Source: Paenibacillus maysiensis
GTDB taxonomy: Bacteria > Bacillota > Bacilli > Paenibacillales > Paenibacillaceae
DNA: 64,000 bases
Reading direction: 5' to 3'
NCBI RefSeq assembly: GCF_000520815.1
Contig: NZ_ASRY01000267.1
Coordinates: forward strand, 1 to 64,000
The notes under the pieces were generated by a model. It ran no database searches. It was not told the DNA's origin and worked only from the letters and a program-made list of their open reading frames with translations. This document shows, one piece after another, positions 55,757 through 64,000 of the stretch (the first letter of the stretch is position 1; each line of letters begins with the position of its first letter). The position numbers were made by a program, and so were the translations under genes.

Positions 55757-55878
55757 CCACCATACTCACTTCATTCTCTCCGCCAACGAGCATAACCGTA
55801 AGGGGTTGCTATGGTGGAGGATTGAGGGGTTACGAAAAGCTTTTGCGGTCGGAGATGTTTTAGACGCAGAAGCTTTTC
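55757..55878 (+). promoter_or_regulatory. Structured intergenic RNA between proS and polC
   Basis: These 195 intergenic bases hold two possible stems. CCACCATA (55757-55764) can pair with TATGGTGG (55810-55817). GAAAAGCTTTTGCG (55834-55847) pairs with CGCAGAAGCTTTTC (55865-55878) over 14 bp with a single G-U. A short T-rich stretch follows. It may be a proS terminator or a polC leader. A 63-codon open frame here (55806-55997) is not credible as a gene. Confidence 0.5.
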
Positions 55879-55954
55879 ATGTTTTCAGAATTGCAGATTT
55901 GGAATCCGGGGTGCGATTAAAGTTGTTAAGTCAATGGAAAACGGGGGGAGAGCC

Positions 55955-58900
55955 ATGGGCGGAGCTGAAGAAAAGAGAAAACGGCTGGAACTGCTAATGA
56001 AGCAGGTAGTGATGCCGGAGGGAGTGGTGAAACCTTATTTCCTGGACGGTTGGATTGAGCAGGTGGAAATAAGCCGTACCAACAAGGATTGGAATATTAT
56101 CATCGCCAAGGAAACACTGGTTCCCGCTCAGGTATATCGGGCCTTCTGTATTCAAGTGCAGGAGAAAATGAACCACATTGCTAAAATCACCTTTCGATTT
56201 CATTATAGTGAGCAGGTTCAGCCTGCGGATATCATCAGTGAATACTGGAAGCTTTTTCTGGAATGGGTGCACCGTGAAATCCCATCCGTGAACGGCTGGA
56301 TGACCCGGGCTGTACATGAGTGGGAGGACGGCCTGTTATTGTTGACGATGAGCGATAGCATGTCACTGGAGTTGGCACGTAAAAAGCAGATTGACCAAGC
56401 AATCATCAAATTCTACGATAAATATTTTGGTCTCTCGATGCGCATTAAAATCCAGGTGGGTGAAAGTAATCAGGAGGCTTTGCAGCAGTTCCAAGAGAAA
56501 AAGATGCAGGAAGAACGTGAAGTTATTCAGCAGATGATGGAAAGCATGGAATCGGAAATGCCGCCAGTGGATGAAGAAGAGGGAGATGTAAGGCTTCAAT
56601 TTGGCTATGACATCAAGGAACCGCCTGTTCCGATGCAGGACATTCAGGATGAAGAGAAGAAAGTCACATTACAGGGGACGATCTTCGGTCTGGATAGCAA
56701 AGAACTACGTAACGGAAGTACGTTGTTTACGTATTATTTGACTGACTTTAGTGATTCGCTGCAAATGAAAATGTTTGCCAAAACAAAAGAAGATCTAAAA
56801 ATTCTCAGCTTGCTGGCTAACGGTAAATGGGTTAAAGTCCGTGGTCGCGTCGAATATGATCGTTTTATGCAAATTCCTGAGCTGGTTATGATTCCTTCTG
56901 ATCTGGTAGAGGTGCAGGCTCCTCCTTCCCGTAAAGATAATGCAGAGGAAAAACGGGTTGAGTTTCATCTTCATACGAAGATGAGCGCGATGGATGCTGT
57001 AAGCTCCATTGACCAGTATGTTAAAACAGCCGCCAAGTGGGGGCACAAGGCGATTGCGGTCACCGATCATGGTGGAGTGCAATCTTATCCCGATGCCGCT
57101 AAGGCCGCCAAGAAAAACGGAATTAAAATGATTTATGGTATCGAGGCCAACGTGGTCAACGATGCGGTTGAGGTTGTAATGCAGGCACAGCCGCTTAATT
57201 TGAAAACAGCGACTTATGTCGTTTTTGATATAGAAACCACCGGGCTATCAGTTACACAAAATAGAATTATTGAGATTGCCGCTGTTAAAATGCATGAAGG
57301 CAAAGAGGTTGACCGTTATGCTACCTTTGTAAATCCACATGAGCGCATTCCTTACAATATCCAGCAATTGACCAACATTAACGATGAAATGGTCAAGGAT
57401 GCACCGGATGTGGAGCCCGTTATGAAGGAATTCGTGGCTTTTGCAGGCGATGCTGTATTAGTTGCTCATAATGCGCGATTTGATGTCGGCTTTATCCAGG
57501 CTACGCTTAGGAACATGGGATTGCCTGAGATGACGAACCCAGTACTCGATACACTGGAATTGGCTCGCTTGTTGTTCCCGACAATGAAAAATCATCGTCT
57601 GAACACACTGACCACCAAATATAAGGTTGCGCTCGAAAGTCATCACCGGGCCATTGATGATACAGTTGCGCTAACGGAAGTGCTGAATGGACTTTTGAAC
57701 GATGCGGAACAAATTAAAGGCTTAAAAATGCTCGACCGCTTGAACGACTATGTGGGTAAGGATTTATCGACCGTTCGTCCTTTCCACTGCTGCATTTATG
57801 CGCTTAATCCGATTGGCAAAAAAAATCTGTACAAGCTGGTTTCAATGTCACATACCGAATATTTTAAGCGTGTCCCTTGTATCCCTAAATCGAAATTGTC
57901 AGAGATGAGAGATGGGTTGCTTATTATTTCTGGTTGCGAAAAGGGAGAGTTTTTCGAGGCTGTGCTGAACAAGTCGGAGGAGGAAGCCGAGGAAATCGCC
58001 CAGTTTTATGATGTGCTGGAGATCCAGCCTTTAACTATGTACATGCATCTGGTGGAAAAACAGCTGGTAAGTGGCCCTGATGCTCTGAAAACGGCAGTTC
58101 GTAAAGTATGCGAAATTGGGCGGCGGCTTGATAAGCCCGTTATTGCTACAGGCAATGTTCACTATTTGGAAACGCGTGATAAGCTGTACCGAGATATCAC
58201 GATACATGGAATCACTGGCTTTAGCCCGTTAAAAGATATCCGGAAACCGGATGCGCATTTGCGCACGACAGACGAAATGCTGGCAGAATTCGAGTTTCTG
58301 GGCGAGGAGAAAGCCTATGAAGTCGTTGTGAAGAATACCAGCGAGCTGGCGGATCGGTTTGAGGAATTGGAGCTGTTCCCTGACAAGCTGTTTACACCTT
58401 TGCTGGATGGGGCAGACGAGGAAATCCGCAATACTTGCTACGAGACGGCTAAATCCATTTATGGTGAGGAATTGCCCGAGGTGGTCGTAGCCCGTCTGGA
58501 GAAAGAACTGGAGCCGATTATTAAATACGGTTTCTCTGCCAACTATCTCATTTCCGAGCGACTGGTTAAAAAATCTAATAAAGACGGATACCTGGTGGGT
58601 TCGCGGGGTTCTGTTGGATCTTCTGTGGTGGCTACCTTCCTCGGTATTTCCGAGGTTAATCCACTGCCTGCACATTATATTTGCGGTAATCCTGAATGCA
58701 GATATAGCGAATGGATTTTGGACGGCAGTGTGCCGAGCGGATTTGACTTGCCTGATAAAAACTGTCCGAAATGCGGTGGCAAGCTGAAGGGTGAGGGACA
58801 GGATATTCCGTTTGAAACGTTTCTTGGGTTTAAGGGAGATAAAGTTCCCGATATTGACTTGAACTTCTCCGGGGAATATCAGCCAGTCGCACATAATTAT

Positions 58901-60271
58901 ACGAAAGTACTGTTTGGTGAGAAAAGTGTATTCCGTGCTGGAACCATCGGTACGGTTGCGGAGAAAACGGCCTTTGGCTTTGCGAAGAAATATGAAGAGG
59001 CGCATCATAAAAAATGGCGCGGGGCCGAGCTGAACAGGCTGGCTTCCGGCTGTACGGGCGTCAAACGCAGCACCGGACAGCATCCGGGCGGGATCGTCGT
59101 CGTTCCCGATTATATTGAGGTTGAGGACATTACACCGGTACAATTCCCGGCTGATGATACAAGCTCGGAATGGAAAACGACGCATTTTGATTATCATGCT
59201 TTTGACGCGAACTTGCTCAAGCTCGATATTCTGGGCCATGATGATCCGACCATGATGAGAATGCTTCAGGATTTGACCGGTGTCGACCCAACAACGATTC
59301 CGATGAATGATCCGAAGGTCATGAGCATGTTTAATTCCACAGAGGCGCTTGGTGTAACGCCGCAGCAAATCCGTACTCCTGTCGCAACCTATGGGGTACC
59401 CGAGATGGGAACCAAGTTTGTACGCCAAATGCTAGTGGAATCACAGCCGACTTCCTTTGCCGATTTGCTGCAAATTTCCGGTTTGTCCCACGGTACGGGC
59501 GTATGGCTGGGTAACGCGCAGGATTTGATCAAGAACAATACCTGCAACATCAAGACCGTAATCGGTTGCCGGGATGATATCATGCTATTCCTGATCTACA
59601 AGGCGGGGATGGATGCAAGTCTAGCCTTTAAAATTACGGAGAGCGTGCGTAAGGGAAAAGGGCTTAGTGCGGAATGGATCGAGGAAATGAAGAAATGCAA
59701 GGTACCGCAATGGTACATTGATTCCTGCCTCAAGATCCAGTATATGTTTCCAAAGGCGCATGCCGCAGCCTATGTTATTTCAGCAGTGCGGACCGCCTAT
59801 TTCAAGCTGTACCATCCGATTGAATATTATGCGACCTATTTCTCGGTACGCGCAGCCGATTTTGATATTGAGCTGTGTTGTCAGGGGTATGATGCCATCG
59901 CGCGGAAAATTGTCGAAATCGAGCAGCTCGGTTTTCAGGCTCCGCCTAAGGAAAAAGGGATGCTTCCGATCCTGGAAATGGCGTTGGAAATGACAGCACG
60001 CGGCTTCAGTTTCAAGACGATTGATTTGTATCGTTCTGAAGCTACGCGCTTCAAGGTAGACGGAGATTCGCTCATTCCTCCGTTCGGGGCGCTTCAGGGG
60101 ATTGGTGACAACGCGGCGCGTAACATCGCAGCCTCCCGTGAGCAGGGTGAATTTTTGTCTGTCGAAGATTTTCAGCAAAAATCGAAGGCCAGTAAAACGA
60201 TTGTCGAAATGCTGTCCCAGATGGGTTGTTTCCGCGGACTGCCAGAGAGCAATCAGCTGTCTCTGTTTTAA
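55955..60271 (+). CDS. polC: DNA polymerase III PolC-type
   Basis: A 1438-residue replicative polymerase, the same size as in B. subtilis. Domain order is the N-terminal region, an OB fold (~240-320), a PHP domain (VEFHLHTKMSAMDAV at ~335) split by the DnaQ-like 3'-5' exonuclease (D425, E427 in FDIETTGL), then a zinc site CGNPEC...CPKCG and the polymerase core with catalytic D966 and D968 in DIDLNFSGEYQ. It ends NQLSLF. ATG 55955 follows GGGGGGAGAGCC; the upstream ATG 55934 precedes that site. Confidence 0.98.
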   Translation: MGGAEEKRKRLELLMKQVVMPEGVVKPYFLDGWIEQVEISRTNKDWNIIIAKETLVPAQVYRAFCIQVQEKMNHIAKITFRFHYSEQVQPADIISEYWKLFLEWVHREIPSVNGWMTRAVHEWEDGLLLLTMSDSMSLELARKKQIDQAIIKFYDKYFGLSMRIKIQVGESNQEALQQFQEKKMQEEREVIQQMMESMESEMPPVDEEEGDVRLQFGYDIKEPPVPMQDIQDEEKKVTLQGTIFGLDSKELRNGSTLFTYYLTDFSDSLQMKMFAKTKEDLKILSLLANGKWVKVRGRVEYDRFMQIPELVMIPSDLVEVQAPPSRKDNAEEKRVEFHLHTKMSAMDAVSSIDQYVKTAAKWGHKAIAVTDHGGVQSYPDAAKAAKKNGIKMIYGIEANVVNDAVEVVMQAQPLNLKTATYVVFDIETTGLSVTQNRIIEIAAVKMHEGKEVDRYATFVNPHERIPYNIQQLTNINDEMVKDAPDVEPVMKEFVAFAGDAVLVAHNARFDVGFIQATLRNMGLPEMTNPVLDTLELARLLFPTMKNHRLNTLTTKYKVALESHHRAIDDTVALTEVLNGLLNDAEQIKGLKMLDRLNDYVGKDLSTVRPFHCCIYALNPIGKKNLYKLVSMSHTEYFKRVPCIPKSKLSEMRDGLLIISGCEKGEFFEAVLNKSEEEAEEIAQFYDVLEIQPLTMYMHLVEKQLVSGPDALKTAVRKVCEIGRRLDKPVIATGNVHYLETRDKLYRDITIHGITGFSPLKDIRKPDAHLRTTDEMLAEFEFLGEEKAYEVVVKNTSELADRFEELELFPDKLFTPLLDGADEEIRNTCYETAKSIYGEELPEVVVARLEKELEPIIKYGFSANYLISERLVKKSNKDGYLVGSRGSVGSSVVATFLGISEVNPLPAHYICGNPECRYSEWILDGSVPSGFDLPDKNCPKCGGKLKGEGQDIPFETFLGFKGDKVPDIDLNFSGEYQPVAHNYTKVLFGEKSVFRAGTIGTVAEKTAFGFAKKYEEAHHKKWRGAELNRLASGCTGVKRSTGQHPGGIVVVPDYIEVEDITPVQFPADDTSSEWKTTHFDYHAFDANLLKLDILGHDDPTMMRMLQDLTGVDPTTIPMNDPKVMSMFNSTEALGVTPQQIRTPVATYGVPEMGTKFVRQMLVESQPTSFADLLQISGLSHGTGVWLGNAQDLIKNNTCNIKTVIGCRDDIMLFLIYKAGMDASLAFKITESVRKGKGLSAEWIEEMKKCKVPQWYIDSCLKIQYMFPKAHAAAYVISAVRTAYFKLYHPIEYYATYFSVRAADFDIELCCQGYDAIARKIVEIEQLGFQAPPKEKGMLPILEMALEMTARGFSFKTIDLYRSEATRFKVDGDSLIPPFGALQGIGDNAARNIAASREQGEFLSVEDFQQKSKASKTIVEMLSQMGCFRGLPESNQLSLF

Positions 60272-60300
60272 ATGTAATCCTAGTAGTCAAGCTCTGGCAC

Positions 60301-60329
60301 TTGTCACATAACTACGGTTATGTTATAAT
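60301..60329 (+). promoter_or_regulatory. Strong sigma-A promoter of the rimP-nusA-infB operon
   Basis: TTGTCA (60301-60306), a 17-base spacer and TATAAT (60324-60329) preceded by TGT (extended -10). Transcription should begin near 60336, leaving a leader of about 250 bases. Confidence 0.85.
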
Positions 60330-60335
60330 TTTTTT

Positions 60336-60583
60336 GGTAATCATGGAGATAAAACCGTTGCTTAAAGAGTGGGGAAACCCACTCTTTACTGTTTGATATA
60401 CAGTTACAACGTGAAAAGACGATTTTTGGGCAGGAACCGGTACGCCGGTTTATTTGCAGTGAGCCCAAAATGAACATTACATCAAATGAAAATGGAAAAT
60501 GTCGGTGATGGAGAAGCATTGTCCATGGCAATGGGGCGTCTCTTTTTCACCACAGGAAAGTTTACTTTTGGAGGTTATAATCT
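60336..60583 (+). ncRNA. Structured 5' leader of rimP
   Basis: Three successive stems are visible. The first is an 11-bp perfect hairpin TAAAGAGTGGG-GAAA-CCCACTCTTTA (60363-60388). The second is TTTTGGGC (60424-60431) with GCCCAAAA (60463-60470) enclosing AACCGG-TACG-CCGGTT (60435-60450). The third is an elongated arm at 60504-60551 (GGTGA, GAGA, CATTG pairing with CAATG, TCTC, TCACC) carrying five T near its end, terminator-like. The ribosome binding site GGAGG follows. I cannot assign it to a known RNA family. Confidence 0.55.
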
Positions 60584-61045
60584 TTGAGCACACCAAAGAT
60601 CAAGTCAGTAGTTGAAGAAATGGCCCAACCTTACCTCGATGAGCATGGTTTTGAACTGGTCGATGTCGAGTATGTCAAAGAGGGCAGCAATTGGTTTCTT
60701 CGCGTTTTTGTAGACAAAGACGGAGGAATTGATCTGGACGACTGTAGTATGATCAGTGAATACCTGGGTCAAAAGCTGGACGAAAATGACCCTGTTTCTA
60801 CAGCGTATTTTCTGGAAGTGTCTTCACCAGGCGCTGAAAGACCGCTGAAAAAAGCAGAAGACGTAACCAAAGCGGTAGGCAAAAATGTATTCGTTACTAC
60901 ATACGAGCCGATCAACGGCCTGAAGGAATTTGAAGGTCGTTTGCTTTCTTTTGAAGATGGGGAACTTACCGTTCAGAGCGGACAAAAGAAGCATGCCATA
61001 CCTTACGACAAGGTGGCTGGAGCCAGGCTCGCGATCATATTTTAA
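60584..61045 (+). CDS. rimP: Ribosome maturation factor RimP
   Basis: A 153-residue factor needed for 30S assembly. It begins with VEEMAQPYLDEHGFELVDVEY and has LRVFVDKDGGIDLDDCSMIS and YFLEVSSPGAERPL (each in part), all RimP hallmarks. TTG 60584 follows TTGGAGGTT. It heads the operon before nusA, as in nearly all bacteria. Confidence 0.96.
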   Translation: MSTPKIKSVVEEMAQPYLDEHGFELVDVEYVKEGSNWFLRVFVDKDGGIDLDDCSMISEYLGQKLDENDPVSTAYFLEVSSPGAERPLKKAEDVTKAVGKNVFVTTYEPINGLKEFEGRLLSFEDGELTVQSGQKKHAIPYDKVAGARLAIIF

Positions 61046-61145
61046 TTCGGATTTGACCGTTGCTGTTTGACATGTACTTCATGTTTTTTGCCTCGTGTGC
61101 CGACCAGGACGCAGGTGCATCAATTGAAAGGGGGAGCAGTAATCC

Positions 61146-62243
61146 ATGAGTATGGATTTTATTGAAGCAATGAACGAGTTGGAACGGGAAAAGGGGATCA
61201 GCAAGGATGTGCTGTTTGAGGCCATTGAAGCAGCCTTGATTTCCAGCTACAAACGGAATTTCAACACTGCACAAAATGTGCGTGTCGATATGAACCGCAA
61301 CTCGGGCGTCATTAAGGTATATGCCCGCAAGCTGATCGTTGAGGAGGTATTGGATCCTCGCACCGAGATTTCGTTGCCAGCGGCCCGTGAGATTAACCCG
61401 CATTTTCAGCTGGAGGATATTGCTGAGATTGAAGTTACTCCTCGTGATTTTGGACGGATTGCCGCACAAACAGCGAAGCAGGTCGTAACCCAGCGTATCC
61501 GTGAAGCGGAGCGGGGATTGATCTACAACAAGTTTGTGGACAAGGAAGAGGATATTGTAACAGGGACCGTACAACGTCAGGACCCGCGTAATATTTATAT
61601 TGACCTGGGTAAGGTGGAGGCGGTTCTCCCGTTGGGCGAGTTGATGCCTAATGAGAAATTCAGTCATCTGGACCGGATTAAGGCTTATATTACCAAGGTA
61701 GAGAATACGACCAAAGGGCCGCAAATCATGTTGTCCCGCTCACATCCAGGTCTGCTTAAGCGTTTGTTCGAACTCGAGGTGCCGGAAATTTTTGACGGTG
61801 TCGTTGAGATTCGTTCTGTAGCGCGTGAAGCAGGCTTCCGTTCTAAAATCGCAGTTCATTCCCGCAATGCCGAAGTAGATCCGGTCGGTTCTTGTGTAGG
61901 ACCGAGAGGAACGCGGGTGCAGACGATTGTGAATGAGTTGCGTGGTGAAAAAATCGACATTGTGCGTTATTCCGATAATGTTGACGAGTATGTGGCTAAT
62001 GCGCTGAGCCCGTCTAAGGTGCTTGAGGTGCAGGTGTTTGAAGAAGAAAAAATGGCGCGTGTCATCGTGCCGGATTATCAGCTTTCTCTAGCCATTGGTA
62101 TCAAAGGGCAAAATGCCCGCCTTGCTGCCAAGCTTACTGGCTGGAAAATTGATATCAAGAGCGAAACGCAGGCGGAGGAAGAACTCGGCAGACCGAGAAC
62201 ATCCACCGATGAAATGCATCAGGATTCCGTTTCTGTAGATTAA
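61146..62243 (+). CDS. nusA: Transcription termination/antitermination factor NusA
   Basis: A 365-residue NusA of Gram-positive type: N-terminal RNA-polymerase-binding domain (~1-125), S1 domain (~135-200, DIVTGTVQRQDPRNIYIDLG), then KH1 and KH2 (VGPRGTRVQTIVNEL and AIGIKGQNARLAAKLTGW). It lacks the C-terminal acidic repeats of E. coli NusA. ATG 61146 follows AAAGGGGG. Confidence 0.97.
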   Translation: MSMDFIEAMNELEREKGISKDVLFEAIEAALISSYKRNFNTAQNVRVDMNRNSGVIKVYARKLIVEEVLDPRTEISLPAAREINPHFQLEDIAEIEVTPRDFGRIAAQTAKQVVTQRIREAERGLIYNKFVDKEEDIVTGTVQRQDPRNIYIDLGKVEAVLPLGELMPNEKFSHLDRIKAYITKVENTTKGPQIMLSRSHPGLLKRLFELEVPEIFDGVVEIRSVAREAGFRSKIAVHSRNAEVDPVGSCVGPRGTRVQTIVNELRGEKIDIVRYSDNVDEYVANALSPSKVLEVQVFEEEKMARVIVPDYQLSLAIGIKGQNARLAAKLTGWKIDIKSETQAEEELGRPRTSTDEMHQDSVSVD

Positions 62244-62266
62244 ACGGAGTGTAGGGGGGTTAATGC

Positions 62267-62575
62267 ATGAAACAGAGAAAGATACCTTTGCGTAAGTGTG
62301 TGGCCTGTCATGAAATGATGCCTAAGAAGCAGTTGATCCGTGTCGTCAAAACCCCTGAAGACGAAGTGCTGATTGACTTGACTGGCAAAAAGTCGGGACG
62401 CGGCGCTTACTTGTGCGGCAAAGCCGCCTGCTTCAAGCTTGCTCAAAAAAGCAAGGCACTGGATCGAGCATTGAAGCACTCGGTTCATCCTGATATTTAT
62501 GAGCAGCTAAGTCGTGATTTTGCTGCCGTCGAGGAAGAATTCCTGGCGGCACAAGGCAGCGTGCCGGATGAATAA
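62267..62575 (+). CDS. rnpM: RNase P modulator RnpM (YlxR)
   Basis: A 102-residue YlxR-family protein. RKCVACHEMMPKKQLIRVV and GRGAYLCGKAACF are diagnostic, with conserved basic residues for RNA binding. In B. subtilis YlxR (RnpM) binds the RNase P RNA and modulates its activity. It overlaps ylxQ by eight bases. Confidence 0.95.
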   Translation: MKQRKIPLRKCVACHEMMPKKQLIRVVKTPEDEVLIDLTGKKSGRGAYLCGKAACFKLAQKSKALDRALKHSVHPDIYEQLSRDFAAVEEEFLAAQGSVPDE

Positions 62576-62891
62576 GGCGCTGTCTGGATTAGGCCTTGCT
62601 ATGAGAGCTGGCAAGCTGCTAACAGGTGATGAGATCGTTTATAAAGCGATCAGGTCTTCAGAAGCCAAGCTGGTCATTCTTGCGAAAGATGCTTCAATGA
62701 ATACTCAAAAGAAATTCCGCGACAAATGCGGGACGTACAAAATCCCCTTATTGATAGGATTTGACCGGGAAAGCTTGGGAAGCAGTATCGGCAAGCCTGA
62801 ACGGGTTGTGCTGGCTGTGACGGATCAAGGATTCGCGAAATTGATCAAGAAACATGCGGGGATAATGTCGGAGGTGGAGTATATTGAGTAA
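62568..62891 (+). CDS. ylxQ: L7Ae-family ribosomal protein YlxQ
   Basis: A 107-residue kink-turn RNA binding protein of the L7Ae/L30e family, with [31 protein letters not shown] and [16 protein letters not shown] 62568 lies within the rnpM end; only a weak AAGG stands upstream, suggesting translational coupling. The stop overlaps the infB start by nine bases. Confidence 0.93.
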   Translation: MNKALSGLGLAMRAGKLLTGDEIVYKAIRSSEAKLVILAKDASMNTQKKFRDKCGTYKIPLLIGFDRESLGSSIGKPERVVLAVTDQGFAKLIKKHAGIMSEVEYIE

Positions 62892-64000
62892 ACAAGAAAG
62901 CAAAGACAAAGTGCGGGTATACGAATACGCCAAATCGTTGAACATGAGCAGCAAAGAAATTATCACCATTCTTAAACGGCTGGATATTCCCGTGAACAAC
63001 CATATGAGCGTCATGGAACACGATGTCGTGGGTAAAGTGGAAAAATTTTTTAAGGATATTAAATCCAATGCTGCGGCCAAGCAAGGCGGAGCAGGCACGG
63101 TGCAAGTAAGCTCGAACCAGGCCGGTTCAAGCCACGATATTAATCATTCAACTGAGCAAACCAAAAATCAACAGGAAAAGCAGGTAAGTATGAATAGGAC
63201 AAACAACAACCAAAACAGTAACCGAAGCAGCGCTCCAAAAGCGCAAGGCAGTCAGCAGGGCGGTCAAAACCGCAGTCAACAGAGTACAAGCAGACCAAGT
63301 GGACAACAAGGCAGTCAGAACCGCAGTGGCGGCCAGCAACAGGGAGGACAACAGCGCCCAAGTACTAACACGGGTTCACGTCCTCAAGGCAGCCAAAGCA
63401 CCAACTCACGTCCACAAGGGAGCAGTCAAGGTGGTACGGCAGTAAGAACGACATCATCCACGGGAAGCAGTAATGCAAACCGTAGCGGTGGTGGCAACCG
63501 TACAGGCAACAACTCCAATAACGGCACTAACCGTTCCGGTCAAGGTCGTTTTGACGATAACCGTCAAGGCGGAGGACGCGGAGGTAATGGTGGTCGTGGT
63601 GGCAATAACCGCGGTGGTAGCAATCGTGGTGGGAAATTCAACAATCGTGGCAGAGGTCAACAACAGGAGCGCCGCGAGAAGATCGACAATACGCCTAAGA
63701 AGATCATTGTGCGCGGTGAGATGACAGTAGGCGAAACAGCGAAGCTTCTCCACAAGGATGCGTCGGAAGTTATCAAAAAGCTGATCACACTCGGAACGAT
63801 GGCGACCATTAACCAGGAACTGGATATGGATACTATCCTTCTGCTTGCCGGAGATTTCGGTGTAGAAGTAGAAGTGAAAATTCCGGTCGAAGAGGATCGC
63901 TTTGAAACAGTGGAAGAAAACGATGATCCAGAGCTTCTGAAAGCACGTCCACCTGTTGTTACCATTATGGGTCACGTCGATCATGGTAAAACAACTTTAT
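62883..64000 (+). CDS. infB: Translation initiation factor IF-2 (3' end outside window)
   Basis: About 372 N-terminal residues are visible and the frame stays open to the window end. TTG 62883 follows GGAGGTGGAG and lies within the last codons of ylxQ. The IF2-N helix motif [21 protein letters not shown] is first, then a ~160-residue Gln/Asn/Ser/Gly-rich linker including RGG/NRGG repeats (~225-260), a second IF2-N module ([21 protein letters not shown]-like), and the start of the GTPase domain, with G1 GHVDHGKTT at the very end. Confidence 0.97.

Noticed and set aside
55806-55997. 63-codon open frame between proS and polC
   Set aside because: It spans an RNA hairpin and runs into polC, has no ribosome binding site and shows no recognisable protein features.
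58229-59428. Open frame of 399 codons on the minus strand opposite polC
   Set aside because: It is antisense to the conserved polymerase core, with no domain or initiation signal; it follows from the codon bias of polC.
63160-63660. Repetitive tract near the window end as a possible CRISPR or satellite array
   Set aside because: The repeats are short, irregular and in frame with infB; they encode the low-complexity IF-2 linker.

Overview
The window is a chromosomal stretch from a low-to-mid GC Gram-positive bacterium of the order Bacillales. The best fit is a Paenibacillus of the polymyxa type (inference). The gene order tracks the Bacillus subtilis region ylqG-ylqH-sucCD-dprA-topA-trmFO-hslVU-fla/che operon-rpsB-tsf-pyrH-frr-uppS-cdsA-dxr-rseP-proS-polC-rimP-nusA-ylxR-ylxQ-infB. 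PolC is of the Gram-positive type. Ribosome binding sites are strong (GGAGG) and TTG starts are frequent. There is no tRNA, rRNA, insertion sequence, prophage or CRISPR array.

Layout. 1-1209: a decoupled pair of small proteins that resemble the C-termini of FliK and FlhB, then YraN. 1259-5263: an accessory island not in the B. subtilis order. It holds a nitroreductase behind a Fur-box promoter, a ComM/YifB ATPase, and the divergent organic-peroxide pair ohr/ohrR. 5365-14488: sucCD, dprA, topA, trmFO and hslVU. The xerC and codY genes that flank hslVU in B. subtilis are absent. 14897-46834: one long co-directional flagellar/chemotaxis operon of 37 genes, from flgB to a YceG-like membrane protein. 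It encodes the rod, MS ring, motor/switch, export ATPase, hook cap and hook, type III export gate, FlhF/FlhG, the chemotaxis core (CheY, B, A, W, C, D), sigma-D, and several poorly characterised membrane or small proteins. 46938-49978: rpsB, tsf, pyrH and frr, with terminators and promoters between them. 50063-60271: uppS, cdsA, dxr, rseP, an archaeal/eukaryotic-type proS, and polC. 60301-64000: a strong promoter and structured leader, then rimP-nusA-rnpM-ylxQ-infB, with infB running off the window end.

How the parts work together. The flagellar operon is compact: many genes overlap by 1-14 bases (TAATG, ATGA), and several start at TTG just after a Shine-Dalgarno sequence that lies in the preceding gene. 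Its products build the basal body and export gate, set the switch, and regulate late flagellar genes through sigma-D. The neighbouring blocks are house-keeping: TCA cycle, DNA topology and uptake, tRNA modification, proteolysis, translation factors, isoprenoid and phospholipid synthesis, and replication.

I found no clearly undescribed defence, mobile or biosynthetic system. The most interesting signals are the Fur-box nitroreductase promoter, the FliK/FlhB-like mini-pair, uncharacterised proteins inside the fla/che operon, the ambiguous HslV N-terminus, the replaced proS, and the structured leaders before polC and rimP.
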